Shown: positions 40,789 through 50,200, numbered from the stretch's first letter. The stretch: 64,000 bases of DNA from JAGOEY01 sp017997515 (GCA_026314275.1 CP111109.1:1674001-1738000), one strand, 5' to 3'. Notes: generated from the letters alone by a model not told the origin. A program made the numbers and translations.

Positions 40789-42396
40789 TCACATCCCCAT
40801 CCCCGCCGCATGCCCGCGTGTGAAGGCCTCCTCAAACACCGAGTAGCCCGACCAGTCGGCGTGGGCGAATTGCAGGCGGCCACTGTGCACGGCGGGAAAC
40901 TCCTGTTTTGATAGCTGCTTGCGCCCGTCCCCTGTGCGCTGGAGCATGATTTGGCTTAAATTTCCGGGCTGCGGCACCGCCATGGCGTGGCCGTAGCGGG
41001 TGATGTCCATCCGCGTGGCGCGCTCGGGCAGATCCGGGTGGGGCACGGACAAGGCCGCCAGCACCTGGTCACGCCAGTGGCTCCACGGCTGCTCCAGCAG
41101 CTGGCGGCGGCCGTTGGGCAGGTCGCCCAGCGCCTGGTAATACGTCAGCACCGTGGGGCCGGGGCGCGGGTCGAGTGTCTGGTGGCGGGCATCGACGTAG
41201 CCCAGGCCGCCGCCAGTTTCACCGTACACCACGTTGTCCCACGCGGGGGCCGCACCGGGGTGGTCTTGCAGCGGTGCGTCGATGTGGATGTTGGCCACAC
41301 ACCAGGGCGCGTACCGCAACCGCGCGGCCGCTGCGGTCAGCACGGCGGGCGGGTTCTCCACCACCCGGGCGGCGATAAACACCGGCAGCGCCACGATGCA
41401 CTGCTGCGCCTGCCAGCGCTCCACTGTCTGGGTGCTGTGGTTGAGTGCATCGACCTCCACGCCGTGGCGCAGCTGGCGAATACGCAGCACGGTGCTGCCG
41501 GTGTGTATGCGGTCGCCCAGTGGTGTGGCCAGACGCTGGGTGAGCCAGCCGTTGCCCTCGGGCCAGGTCAACACGCCTTCGGATTCGGACGCTTCGTCGC
41601 CGGGTGCATGGAAGCCGTGGCGGCTGGCGAAGTAGTGGATGCCAGCCCAGGCCGACACCGTGGCCGTGCCCGCGCCAAAGTCGTCGCGGCAGCAGTAGTC
41701 GAGGTACCAGCGCAGGTGCGGGTCGCTGAAGTTTTCGGTGTTGAGCCAATGCGCAAATGTCACCGCGTCCAGCGCCTGGTGTGTGGGGGTGAAGGGCGCA
41801 CGGGCTGCGGGCATGCTGAACCGCGCCTGCTGCTGCAGTTGCGCCACACGCTGCGCAAAACGCTGGTACTGCGCCAGTGTGCCGGGCCCGACGCCGTGCA
41901 CCGGCAGCAGGCCTTCCTGCCACGCCCCTTCAAAGAACAGCCGCTCTTGCGGGCTGTGGCACAGGTGGCGTTCGTCATACACCCAGCGCCCGGCCTTGCG
42001 CTGGCGCAGGCCCAGTTCTTCGAGCAAATCCTGCACCTCGTGGGCATCGTCGCCCGGCACCGGCAGGTAATGCGCGCCCAGCGGGCAGGGGATGCCTTTG
42101 ACCTCACCCGCACGGCTGTTGCCGCCAGCGCCGTCTTCCAGCTCCAGCAGCGCGAAGTCGTCAATGCCGCGCAGCCGCAGCGCCCGCGCTGCGGCCAGCC
42201 CTGCGACACCGCCCCCGGCGATTAGTACCTGGGCCTGGTGGGTGGTCTGTGGCGCGGGGGGCTGGTGCATGTCGCGCAGCGCATGGCCGCGCTGGTCGTT
42301 GGTGCCGGTGAAGCCGCCGCGGATGGACGCTGCCTGCTCGCAGCCGCCCAACGCAAGCGCTGCAGCAGGCAGGCCGAGGAAGGCACGGCGCTGCAT
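40789..42396 (-). CDS. FAD-dependent amine-oxidase-like oxidoreductase, exported/lipobox
   Basis: A 535-residue flavoprotein. The N-terminus MQRRAFLGLPAAALALGGC has a twin Arg and a lipobox-like Cys, so it is probably exported and perhaps anchored. It has the FAD dinucleotide motif VLIAGGGVAGLAAARALR and the monooxygenase/amine oxidase pattern NSRAGEVKG. The ATG overlaps the stop of the SpeE-like gene by one base, so they are coupled. A polyamine substrate is suggested by this link. A repeat A copy (40899-40963) encodes about 22 residues in frame near the C-terminus (NLSQIMLQRTGDGRKQLSKQ). Confidence 0.8.
   Translation of the reverse strand: MQRRAFLGLPAAALALGGCEQAASIRGGFTGTNDQRGHALRDMHQPPAPQTTHQAQVLIAGGGVAGLAAARALRLRGIDDFALLELEDGAGGNSRAGEVKGIPCPLGAHYLPVPGDDAHEVQDLLEELGLRQRKAGRWVYDERHLCHSPQERLFFEGAWQEGLLPVHGVGPGTLAQYQRFAQRVAQLQQQARFSMPAARAPFTPTHQALDAVTFAHWLNTENFSDPHLRWYLDYCCRDDFGAGTATVSAWAGIHYFASRHGFHAPGDEASESEGVLTWPEGNGWLTQRLATPLGDRIHTGSTVLRIRQLRHGVEVDALNHSTQTVERWQAQQCIVALPVFIAARVVENPPAVLTAAAARLRYAPWCVANIHIDAPLQDHPGAAPAWDNVVYGETGGGLGYVDARHQTLDPRPGPTVLTYYQALGDLPNGRRQLLEQPWSHWRDQVLAALSVPHPDLPERATRMDITRYGHAMAVPQPGNLSQIMLQRTGDGRKQLSKQEFPAVHSGRLQFAHADWSGYSVFEEAFTRGHAAGMGM
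40899..40963 (+). repeat. Repeat A copy 7, inside the FAD oxidoreductase
   Basis: CCTGTTTTGATAGCTGCT, TGCGCCCGTCC, TGTGCGCTGGAGCATGATTT and CTTAAATTT. The minus-strand reading frame continues through it. Confidence 0.85.
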
Positions 42397-43931
42397 CAGT
42401 GGCCGGGGGCCTTGCCCCATTCCTGCTCGTAGGTGGTGACCAGGATCTGGTTCGACAAACGGTTCACCTGGGCCGGCACCCGTGCCATGTCGAGCGGAAA
42501 GTCGAACAACAGCGGCAAAGTGTCAAGGCTCAAAAACCGCAGCCCGCTGGGCAGCGTGTCGGGTTGCCGCCACGGGCGGTGGCTGGCGATGATGAAACCC
42601 CATTCGCCAAAACTCGGCACATGGGCGTGGTACGGCGTGACAGTGAGGCCGGTGGACTCCATGGTCTGCGCCACAGTCCAGTAACTCTTGCGCGCCACCA
42701 GGGGTGAGGTGGTCTGGATCACGGCATAACCACTGGCGGCCAGCCGCTGGTCCAGCAGCGCGTAAAAGCTGTTGGTGTAGAGCTTGCCAATGGCAAAGTT
42801 GGTCGGGTCGGGGAAGTCCACCACGATCACGTCAAAAACTTCGTCGGTGTCTTGCAGCCACTTGAAGGCGTCGGTGTTGACCACCTTCACCTTGGGCGAT
42901 GCCAGCGCATGGCCGTTGAGCCCGGCCAGCGTGGCGTGTTCGCTGAACAGCTGCGTCATGTTCGGGTCCAGCTCCACCAGCGTGACCTGTTCAACCGACG
43001 GGTATTTGAGAATCTCGCGCACCGCCATGCCGTCGCCGCCGCCCAGCACAGCCACCCGTTTGGGCGCGCCGTGGGCGGCCATCACCGGGTGCACCAAGGC
43101 CTCGTGGTAGCGGTATTCATCCCGTTCGGCAAACTGCAGGTTGCCGTTGAGAAACAGCCGGTGCCCACCACGCCCCTGCGTCACCACGATGCGCTGGTAG
43201 GGCGACGACGCGGCAAACACGATGCGGTCCTGGTAGAACTTGTCTTCGGCAAAACTGCTGATGTGGTCTGCACCCGCAAAGGCCGCCGCCAGTGTCGCCA
43301 TGGTCAGCAGGCCCGCCACCACATGGGCGCGCAAGTGGCGCAGCTCGTGGCGGAACATCCACAGCGCCCACAGTGCCACAGCGGCGTTCATCAGGCCGAA
43401 CAGCAGCCCCGTGCGGATCAGCCCTAGCTGCGGCACCAGCACCAGCGGAAACGCCAGCGACACTGCCAGCGCACCCAGGTAGTCGAAGGTGAGCACCTGG
43501 CTCACCAGGTCTTTCAGCGCCACATTGCGCTTGAGGATGCGCATCACCAGCGGAATCTCCAGCCCCACAAAAGTACCGACCAGCATCACCATGCCGTAGA
43601 GCAGAAACCGGAAGGCCCCGGGCACATAGGCATTGGCCAGAAACAGCGTGGCAGGCAACATGCCGCCCACCAGCGCCACCATCAGCTCGATGCGCAGAAA
43701 GTGCGCGGGCAACTGCCGCTCGAAAAAGCGGGAGAGGTAAGAGCCCACGCCCATGGCAAACAGGTAGGTGCCGATGATGGTGCTGAACTGCAGCACCGAA
43801 TCCCCCAGCACATACGACGCCAGCGCGCCCGCCGCCAGTTCATAGAGCAAGCCGCACGCGGCCACCACAAAAACGCTGGCGAGCAGGGCGATCTCGACCG
43901 GGCGCGGGGCGGGGCGGGTGTCGTCTGTCAT
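42396..43931 (-). CDS. Membrane-anchored spermidine-synthase-like aminopropyltransferase
   Basis: A 511-residue protein with about seven transmembrane helices in the first 220 residues, followed by a cytosolic spermidine synthase domain. SAM-type motifs are VLGGGDGMAVREIL, VELDPNMTQL and VVDFPDPTN. It may use decarboxylated SAM (SpeH, 23905) to modify polyamines or a membrane-linked amine. The ATG overlaps the stop of the helicase gene by four bases, and its stop overlaps the FAD oxidoreductase start by one base. The family is often linked to DUF350 and SPFH genes. Confidence 0.88.
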   Translation of the reverse strand: MTDDTRPAPRPVEIALLASVFVVAACGLLYELAAGALASYVLGDSVLQFSTIIGTYLFAMGVGSYLSRFFERQLPAHFLRIELMVALVGGMLPATLFLANAYVPGAFRFLLYGMVMLVGTFVGLEIPLVMRILKRNVALKDLVSQVLTFDYLGALAVSLAFPLVLVPQLGLIRTGLLFGLMNAAVALWALWMFRHELRHLRAHVVAGLLTMATLAAAFAGADHISSFAEDKFYQDRIVFAASSPYQRIVVTQGRGGHRLFLNGNLQFAERDEYRYHEALVHPVMAAHGAPKRVAVLGGGDGMAVREILKYPSVEQVTLVELDPNMTQLFSEHATLAGLNGHALASPKVKVVNTDAFKWLQDTDEVFDVIVVDFPDPTNFAIGKLYTNSFYALLDQRLAASGYAVIQTTSPLVARKSYWTVAQTMESTGLTVTPYHAHVPSFGEWGFIIASHRPWRQPDTLPSGLRFLSLDTLPLLFDFPLDMARVPAQVNRLSNQILVTTYEQEWGKAPGH

Positions 43932-46639
43932 GCCAGGCACTGCTCCAGTTGTTGCGCCAGACCCAGCCCGTCGCGCTGCATCGCCAGCCAGCCAAAAATT
44001 GCCCGGCCCTGGCTGCCTTGCGCCCACAGGGTGCCCACCTGGCGCTTCTCGATCTCATACGGGTTGTTCAGCAAATGCGCGCCCTTGTACTCCAGCACCG
44101 CCACCCGGCCGTCCACCAGCTCGGCCACAAAGTCGGCAAAGAAGCGGCCGCGCGATGTGGGCAGTGCAAAACCACAAGGCGCGGTGTCGAGGTTGCGCAC
44201 CCAGTGCCGCACGGCGGGGTGGCGGTCGATCAGCTGGGCGCAGGCAAACTCTTCGCCGCCGTCTAACAGCCCAGCCAGCACCGGGAAGTAGTGCTTGGCA
44301 AACTGGTAACGCCCGCTGTAGCGCGAGCCGACAGGCGCGGGGTAACGCCCCGGCGTGAACACATGCGGCTGCGCCCAGTCGGGCTCCACCAGCCAGGCGT
44401 CGGCGCTGCCGGGGCTGAGCACCAGTTGCGTAAAGCGCTGTTTGGCGGCCTGGTCGTGCAGATCGGCCACCCGCACTTCAATGTCTTGCGCCAGCTTGAA
44501 GCGTGCCTGCGCCAGCACGCCCAGCGGCACACCACGCTCGTGCTGCAGGTGGTTCACCACAGCGGCCAGGTACGCCATGCGCTGCGCCTGCGTCAGCCCC
44601 GGCAGCTTCTGGAACAGCGACTGGTCAAGCCAGCGCACCAGGTCGTCGCTGGTGATGCCCGCGCCGTAGTCCATCGCAATCTGGCTGGCATCGGCCGCGC
44701 GCAGGTGCAGGCGCTGGCCCTGCATGTCGATCTCGAAAATGTTTGACTCCTGCACCACCTGAAAACCCGGCAGCTGCACGGCGGCGGGTGTCAACAAATC
44801 CAGCTCGACCGCCTCCAGCACGGCCGATCGCTCCAGCGGCCACAGCGGGGCCTGCGCCGATGTGCGGTAGCCCAGCGTGGGCACCGGCGCAAACGGCATA
44901 CCGCGTGCCGCCGGGGCCAGCTGTGCGGCCACCAGCGCGTTGTGCTGCGCCAGCTTGTCACGCAGCTGCTCTTGTTTCTTCGGCCCACGCACCTGCGCCA
45001 GCAGCAGCGCTTCGGTGTCTGCGCCAATGTGCCCGGTCAGCACCAGCTGCGGCGCGCCAGCCACCTCAACCGCCTGCACGCCGGGCAGGGCCAGCAGCGC
45101 GGGTGTGGCGCTGAGTGATTCAAAATATGTAGCTACTGGCGCAGGCTGGACGGGCGCTAGAGGCTGATTTGATTCAAATAATGGCAGCGCCGACTGCTGC
45201 GCAATCATCGACGCCACATCCAGCGCCTCGAAGCCCATGTGGTTGATCAGCCGGTCGGCCAGCGCGTGGGCGGCGGTGGAAAACTCGGCCTCACACACAT
45301 GGGCATAGGCCCGGTTCAGCGCCTCGCGCCCGCGCCGCGTGGCGTAGGGCATACGCAGCACGCGGCCCAGCAGCTGCTCCACGGCCGACGCGCTGCTGAG
45401 CTTTTGCAGCGAACACAGCACATACGCAAACGGGCAGTCCCAGCCCTCGCGCAGCGCCTGCACGGTGATGACAAAACGCACCGGGCAGCTGCGCGCGGCC
45501 AGGTCCAGGCCTTCCAGCCCCCGGCTGTCGCCGGTGGCCACCACGATCTGGTTGGCGGGGATGTGCAGCGCAGTTTCCAGGTGCTTGCGCAGCGCCTCGG
45601 GCGGCATTTCGTCGTTCACGTTCTGCGCCTGGAACAGCACGATGGGGCGCAGGTAGCCGTGGCCTGCGGCCTCGTCCTTCAGCGCTTCGGCCTCCAGGCT
45701 GCGCTGGTTTTGCACCGCCGCCAACACCGCCTGCGGCCAGCCGTGTGGGTGCTCGGCCAGGGCGATGGGCAGCTTGATCATGGCCTCGGCGGCCAGCTCT
45801 TGGGCGCTGACGTGGTACAGCACATTGGTCTTGGCCGGGATCGGTGTGGCCGTCAGCTCCAGGATGAAACTCGGGTTCAGGCGCTTGAGCGCGGTGAAGC
45901 TTTTGTCGGTCTTGGTGTTGTGCGCCTCGTCCACGATCAGCAGCGGGTTGTGCAGCGCCAGCCAGTTGGCCAGGCTCCAGCGCGGCTGGCCGACAAAACC
46001 TTTGAGCAGGCGCTGGGCACTGTTCGCGCTGGTCGAGCTGTCCGCGCCTTGCACATCGTCAGCGGTCACCACCGCATCGGGCAGGCCGTGCAGCAGCGCC
46101 AGGCGCTGCGCGTCTGTGCCCTTGAAGTGCGGCTCAAACACCTCCGAGAAGCTGTACACATTGCGCTGGCCCGCGTCCTCCACCCGAAAGCTCTGGATGG
46201 TGGCGACCACCACCACCGTGTGGCGGCCCCAGTCGGGCGGTGCAATCTGGGCCACGTCGTCCAGCGTGCACACCTGCAGGCTGTCGCCATAGGCGGCGGT
46301 CAGTGCCTCGCGGTACGGGTGGCCGGGCGTTTGCAGCGCCGCCAGCGTCTGGCTGCGGATGGCGTCGCTGGGCACCAGCCACACCGCCACCGGTGCGTCG
46401 GTGGCGCACCACGCGCGCGCCAGCAGCGGCACCGCGTGCGCCGCCATCACCGTCTTGCCGCCGCCGGTGGGAATACGCAGGCACACACACGGCACCTCGC
46501 CAAACGCGTCGGCGTTGTAAGCCCGCCCGGTCAGCGCCCGAAACCCCAGCGCCGGGCCCTGCAGCTGCGCCGCACGGGCCAGCGCGGCCAGGCTGTCGAG
46601 GGCGGCTTGCTGGTAGGACTTGAGGGTGATGGGGATCAT
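43928..46639 (-). CDS. DEAD/DEAH helicase-nuclease, type III Res-like
   Basis: A 903-residue restriction subunit with SF2 helicase motifs RIPTGGGKTVMAAH (about residue 60), LLIVDEAHNTKTD (about 233) and SSASAVEQLLGRVLRMPY for motif VI, and a C-terminal PD-(D/E)xK-like nuclease (FFADFVAELVDGRVAVLEYKG, about 840). The start is ATG at 46639. It works with the methyltransferase at 48473 as a type III-like restriction system. Residues about 485-508 come from repeat A copy 8. Confidence 0.88.
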   Translation of the reverse strand: MIPITLKSYQQAALDSLAALARAAQLQGPALGFRALTGRAYNADAFGEVPCVCLRIPTGGGKTVMAAHAVPLLARAWCATDAPVAVWLVPSDAIRSQTLAALQTPGHPYREALTAAYGDSLQVCTLDDVAQIAPPDWGRHTVVVVATIQSFRVEDAGQRNVYSFSEVFEPHFKGTDAQRLALLHGLPDAVVTADDVQGADSSTSANSAQRLLKGFVGQPRWSLANWLALHNPLLIVDEAHNTKTDKSFTALKRLNPSFILELTATPIPAKTNVLYHVSAQELAAEAMIKLPIALAEHPHGWPQAVLAAVQNQRSLEAEALKDEAAGHGYLRPIVLFQAQNVNDEMPPEALRKHLETALHIPANQIVVATGDSRGLEGLDLAARSCPVRFVITVQALREGWDCPFAYVLCSLQKLSSASAVEQLLGRVLRMPYATRRGREALNRAYAHVCEAEFSTAAHALADRLINHMGFEALDVASMIAQQSALPLFESNQPLAPVQPAPVATYFESLSATPALLALPGVQAVEVAGAPQLVLTGHIGADTEALLLAQVRGPKKQEQLRDKLAQHNALVAAQLAPAARGMPFAPVPTLGYRTSAQAPLWPLERSAVLEAVELDLLTPAAVQLPGFQVVQESNIFEIDMQGQRLHLRAADASQIAMDYGAGITSDDLVRWLDQSLFQKLPGLTQAQRMAYLAAVVNHLQHERGVPLGVLAQARFKLAQDIEVRVADLHDQAAKQRFTQLVLSPGSADAWLVEPDWAQPHVFTPGRYPAPVGSRYSGRYQFAKHYFPVLAGLLDGGEEFACAQLIDRHPAVRHWVRNLDTAPCGFALPTSRGRFFADFVAELVDGRVAVLEYKGAHLLNNPYEIEKRQVGTLWAQGSQGRAIFGWLAMQRDGLGLAQQLEQCLA
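45116..45184 (+). repeat. Repeat A copy 8, inside the helicase gene
   Basis: GTAGCTACTGGCGCAGGC, GGGCGCTAGAGGCTGATTT and GATTCAAATA. The minus-strand frame runs through it as ESNQPLAPVQPAPVATYFES. Confidence 0.85.
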
Positions 46640-46739
46640 ATTTATTGGCTTGCATTGGCGCAAATTTTGACAATCACAAGCCAATGCGCCAATGCAAGTA
46701 TTTGATTTACAAAGAGTTTTTTCTTTTTCATTGGCTTGA
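46640..46739 (-). promoter_or_regulatory. AT-rich region with long inverted repeat before the helicase gene
   Basis: Perfect 14-base arms CTTGCATTGGCGCA (46649-46662) and TGCGCCAATGCAAG (46685-46698) flank 22 bases. Further ATTGGC copies lie around it. The 100-base gap is the only long space in the Mod-AlbA_2-Res cassette, so it may hold an operator and internal promoter for the helicase. Confidence 0.6.
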
Positions 46740-48464
46740 TCATGCCGATTGATTGGCGCTCATTGGCGCAGCCAGCGCCCAAACAGCCCCTCTGGTGGGC
46801 TTGCCAATATTACGGATCGTGCCTTGCCGTGCCATGTCTGCCAGCAAGTCCTTGATGTAGTTTTTGCGCTCGGGTGCTGCCGCAATCCACACCATCAACT
46901 TGGGGTTCAACAACTCGTCGATCTTGGCACGCGGCTGCGGTGCCATGGCCAGCAAGCGGCACACGGCATCCTTGTAGTCCTGCGCCGCCGGGCCTTTTTG
47001 GTTAACGTAAGCAACCTCTTGCCCTATTGCTACGGCCAACTGCGCCGAAATGCGCAGTTTGGGGCTGCGGCCTTCGACCAAACCCTTGGCGCGCAGGCGC
47101 TGCAATTGGTTGGCCGGTGGCTGGTGGCCCTTTTGAATCTGGTCGAGCAGCACCGCCTCGGCAAGACTCAGGTCGGTGTGTGTCATCAACGCATCCACGT
47201 AGCCCTTGTCCAGTACCTGCCCGTAAAGGGTGACGCCCACCGATGCAGGCTGTTCGCCAAACTCAAAGTCTGGCAGCGGAAAGAAACGCTCGCGCTGGAT
47301 ACGGAACATGTCCCTGACGCCCCGGTTCAGCGTCTCCATCAAGTCCAGCTCCACCATGGCGTTGGCCAAACAGGCATTGCGGTAGCGCTGCTCGGGCTGG
47401 CGCGCCGCCAGCAGCTTTTCCACCGACCCCGGCAGAAACGCGCCGAGGTTAAAAAACACCAGCGTGTCCGGGCTCTCGGTCACGCGGATGCGCCCACCCA
47501 GGCGGTAGTCCTGGTGGGCGATGCAGTTGTGCAGTGCCTCGCGAATCACCCAGTCGTCGTAATTGGGCAGGTTCAGTGGTGCCGTTTGGCGTGGTGGCAG
47601 CAGGCTCACCTGGATGATGCGCAAACGCGCCACCAAACCATCCATGCCCAGCAGCAGCGGCACATCAAAGTGTTCGTGCGACTGGATGTCACCCTTGTGG
47701 TTGAGCAACACCCAGCTGATGCGCGGCGTGGGCCCGCCCAGGTGGGCGGTCGCTTCGGGTTTGCCCAGCAAAACGAGGGCCGCCCGCGTCAGCCGCCCAT
47801 GCACAGCCAAGCGCAGGCCATGTAACCATTCGGTGTCGCTCTGGCTGTGCATGCGCTCCAGCAGGTGCGGGTGCGACACATGGCGGCGCGCATAAAGTTC
47901 ACGCGCCTTGGTCAGGGCCGCTGGGTCGAGTAAAGCCCAGTCATCACTCACCAACGCAGCAGACCAATCGTGTAATGCCGACTGCGCGCGTATCGCATCC
48001 ATCTTGTTCAGCGACAGCCCGCACAGCGTTTCGCCAGCGCGTCCGTAATAGTGGCCCTTCCATGCCACCGGCATGCCTTGGGGCGCGGGCGTAATGCGCC
48101 AAAGCAAGACACGCGTGCCCTCGGGGCAATCGGGGTGCTGCACCTCCAGTGGGTCGTCCAGGCCCAAAGATGGTGAAGTTTGGCTTGTAATCTGGCGCTT
48201 GATCTCGTTGAGTTCAGCGGCGGTGGCAGCCATGCGGCTGCCCACCACCGGGCGCAAACCGGTGGATGGGTCCACCCGGTCTTTGACGCCAAACACCAAC
48301 CACCCTGCATCCCGTTGCAGAAAATTCGCCTCATTGGCCAGCGCGCTAACGTAGCGGCCCAGGTCATCTATGGCAAAGCTGTTCTTGGCCTCTTTGAACT
48401 CCAGCCACTCCGTCTCTGCGGGCAAACCGCGCAAGACATCCAGTTGTTTGTTGCCGTCCGCCAT
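46740..48464 (-). CDS. AlbA_2/Schlafen-type ATP-binding protein
   Basis: A 574-residue protein with an N-terminal AlbA_2 (Schlafen-like) domain (EWLEFKEAKNSFAIDDLGR, then GWLVFGVKD) and a central ATP-dependent DNA-helicase-RecG-type domain (LNLPNYDDWVIREALHNCIA, then DYRLGGRIRVTESPD), ending in winged-helix segments (LRAKGLVEGRSPKLRIS). It lies eight bases after the methyltransferase gene. Its position between Mod and Res suggests a regulator or accessory of the restriction unit. Confidence 0.85.
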   Translation of the reverse strand: MADGNKQLDVLRGLPAETEWLEFKEAKNSFAIDDLGRYVSALANEANFLQRDAGWLVFGVKDRVDPSTGLRPVVGSRMAATAAELNEIKRQITSQTSPSLGLDDPLEVQHPDCPEGTRVLLWRITPAPQGMPVAWKGHYYGRAGETLCGLSLNKMDAIRAQSALHDWSAALVSDDWALLDPAALTKARELYARRHVSHPHLLERMHSQSDTEWLHGLRLAVHGRLTRAALVLLGKPEATAHLGGPTPRISWVLLNHKGDIQSHEHFDVPLLLGMDGLVARLRIIQVSLLPPRQTAPLNLPNYDDWVIREALHNCIAHQDYRLGGRIRVTESPDTLVFFNLGAFLPGSVEKLLAARQPEQRYRNACLANAMVELDLMETLNRGVRDMFRIQRERFFPLPDFEFGEQPASVGVTLYGQVLDKGYVDALMTHTDLSLAEAVLLDQIQKGHQPPANQLQRLRAKGLVEGRSPKLRISAQLAVAIGQEVAYVNQKGPAAQDYKDAVCRLLAMAPQPRAKIDELLNPKLMVWIAAAPERKNYIKDLLADMARQGTIRNIGKPTRGAVWALAAPMSANQSA

Positions 48465-48472
48465 ACCGATCC

Positions 48473-50200
48473 TTACCGCGCCCGCACGTCATACGGAATG
48501 TGCTTAAACGTCACCCGCGCCAACGCCAGGCGTGCCTCGCCCAGGCGGCAGGCTTCGCCGTAGACCACCAGCGGCGCGTCGGGGTGGGGCGTGCTGGCGT
48601 GCAGGGCCAGCAGGGCGTCGAGCACGGCCGAAGTCAGCACGTTGCCGCTGGCCGGGCGTTTGTCGCCCAGGATGCCGTTGAACAGCAGGTAGTACGCGGT
48701 GCGCTGCAGCAGCACGGGGGCGGGCAACTCGGCAAGCACTTCGGCAGGTACGGGTGGGATTGCCAGATCGGCGGCGGCGTCGGGCGCGAACAGGTCGGGT
48801 GGCAGCGCAGGGGTTTCTTTTGAGGATGAAATTGCCACTTCGCGCCCGTCCAGCGGGCGCAAGTAGCTATCAAAAACAGAGTGAACACCCAGCAGCGGTG
48901 TGCCAGCGCGGGCCTGCGCGGGGTCAAAGGCGGTGCCGGTTTCCTGCTGCCAGACAAAGGCGGCCAGCGTGGCAAAACGCACCTCGGGGTGGATGCGGCC
49001 CTGGGCGTCAAAAATCGGCGCGCCCAGCGTCATGAAGCGCATGCCGCCGCCGCCCTGCCAGCCCACCGCCTGGCTGATGCCGCCCTGCTCACCCGCAATG
49101 ACTTTTTGCAGGCGCGGCAGGCAGTGGGTGACGGCGTGGTCGCCCATCTCGATGCCGATCCAGCGGCGGCCCATTTTGTGGGCGACAGCGGCGGTGGTGC
49201 CGGAGCCCAGGAAGCTGTCGAGGACGAGGTCGTTGGGGGCGGTGGCGAGAGTGACAATCCGGCTGATTAGCTGCTCAGGCTTGGGGGTTTTAAAGGGGTT
49301 GTCTGGAGCGAAGGTTTGCTGCTCGCGGTTCGCATCTTGGTTGTGTCCCGTTTCTTCATGCAACCAAATCGTGGTGGCCACTCTGCCAGCGGATTTCAGT
49401 TGGGTCAGAAACTTTTTATACCGAGGCGTGCTGTTGGTTCCGTCCTTGCCCCAGTAAATCAAGTTATCGCGTACATGCTGCTGGTGCGTTTGTGGATCAA
49501 AGGCCCAGACGCGTGTTTTTTTGGGCCATATCTCCTCACCCGTGTTTGGATTTTTGACCGCGTAATACAGGTTCGGTCGCTCCGTTGAGTTCTTGGCGCA
49601 GGTGTAGTTATCGGACATCCACACCCCTCGGGCATCATCGTCTGGGTTCTTGTAGAGATCATCCTGCTCTTGGGTGCGCGGCAGTTTGTTGGGCCGCCAT
49701 TTTTCCTTGTTTTTCGCATAGACCAGCACGTGGTCATGGCTGTCACTCAACCAGAGCGCGTCATTGGCAGGGGCGTACTTCTTCTGCCACACCACATTCG
49801 CCACAAAATTCCGCCGCCCAAACACCTCGTCCATCAGCACCTTGAGGTAATGCCCCTCGTTGTCGTCAATCGTCACCCAGATCGAGCCGTCGTCCCGCAG
49901 CAGGTCGCGCAGCAGCTGCAGGCGGGGCAGCATCATGCTGAGCCACTGGCTGTGCTCCAGGTTGTCGTCGTAGTGCTCAAACGCACTTTTGGTGTTGTAG
50001 GGCGGGTCGATAAAGATGCACTTCACCTGCCCCCGGTAAAACGGCAGCAGCGCCTTCAGGGCCTCCAGGTTGTCGCCCTGGATCAGCAGGTTGTCGGCGG
50101 TGCCCGTGCCGTGCTGTGACACGGTGTCCAGCAGCCGGTAAGGCACCTGGGGGGCGGTGGTGAAAGCGTCGGCGCGGTTGAGCCAGTCGAGAGTGGGCAT
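48473..50200 (-). CDS. Site-specific DNA methyltransferase, type III Mod-like
   Basis: A 575-residue adenine-N6 or cytosine-N4 methyltransferase of the beta class: motif IV (CIFIDPPYNTKSAFEHY, near residue 63) precedes motif I (DSFLGSGTTAAVAHKMGRR, near 328). It starts with MPTLDWLNRADAF. A repeat A copy encodes part of the C-terminal region (about residues 440-462, YLRPLDGREVAISSSK). It is the first gene of the restriction cassette, 73 bases after the DUF350 stop. Confidence 0.9.
   Translation of the reverse strand: MPTLDWLNRADAFTTAPQVPYRLLDTVSQHGTGTADNLLIQGDNLEALKALLPFYRGQVKCIFIDPPYNTKSAFEHYDDNLEHSQWLSMMLPRLQLLRDLLRDDGSIWVTIDDNEGHYLKVLMDEVFGRRNFVANVVWQKKYAPANDALWLSDSHDHVLVYAKNKEKWRPNKLPRTQEQDDLYKNPDDDARGVWMSDNYTCAKNSTERPNLYYAVKNPNTGEEIWPKKTRVWAFDPQTHQQHVRDNLIYWGKDGTNSTPRYKKFLTQLKSAGRVATTIWLHEETGHNQDANREQQTFAPDNPFKTPKPEQLISRIVTLATAPNDLVLDSFLGSGTTAAVAHKMGRRWIGIEMGDHAVTHCLPRLQKVIAGEQGGISQAVGWQGGGGMRFMTLGAPIFDAQGRIHPEVRFATLAAFVWQQETGTAFDPAQARAGTPLLGVHSVFDSYLRPLDGREVAISSSKETPALPPDLFAPDAAADLAIPPVPAEVLAELPAPVLLQRTAYYLLFNGILGDKRPASGNVLTSAVLDALLALHASTPHPDAPLVVYGEACRLGEARLALARVTFKHIPYDVRAR
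48813..48878 (-). repeat. Repeat A copy 9, inside the methyltransferase gene
   Basis: Reverse orientation: TTTTGAGGATGAAATTGCC, CGCGCCCGTCC, GGGCGCAAGTAGCTATC and AAAAACAG. The frame stays open. Confidence 0.85.

Noticed and set aside
36752..50200. An integrated prophage or genomic island with borders
   Set aside because: No integrase, attachment repeats, tRNA or phage structural genes are visible.
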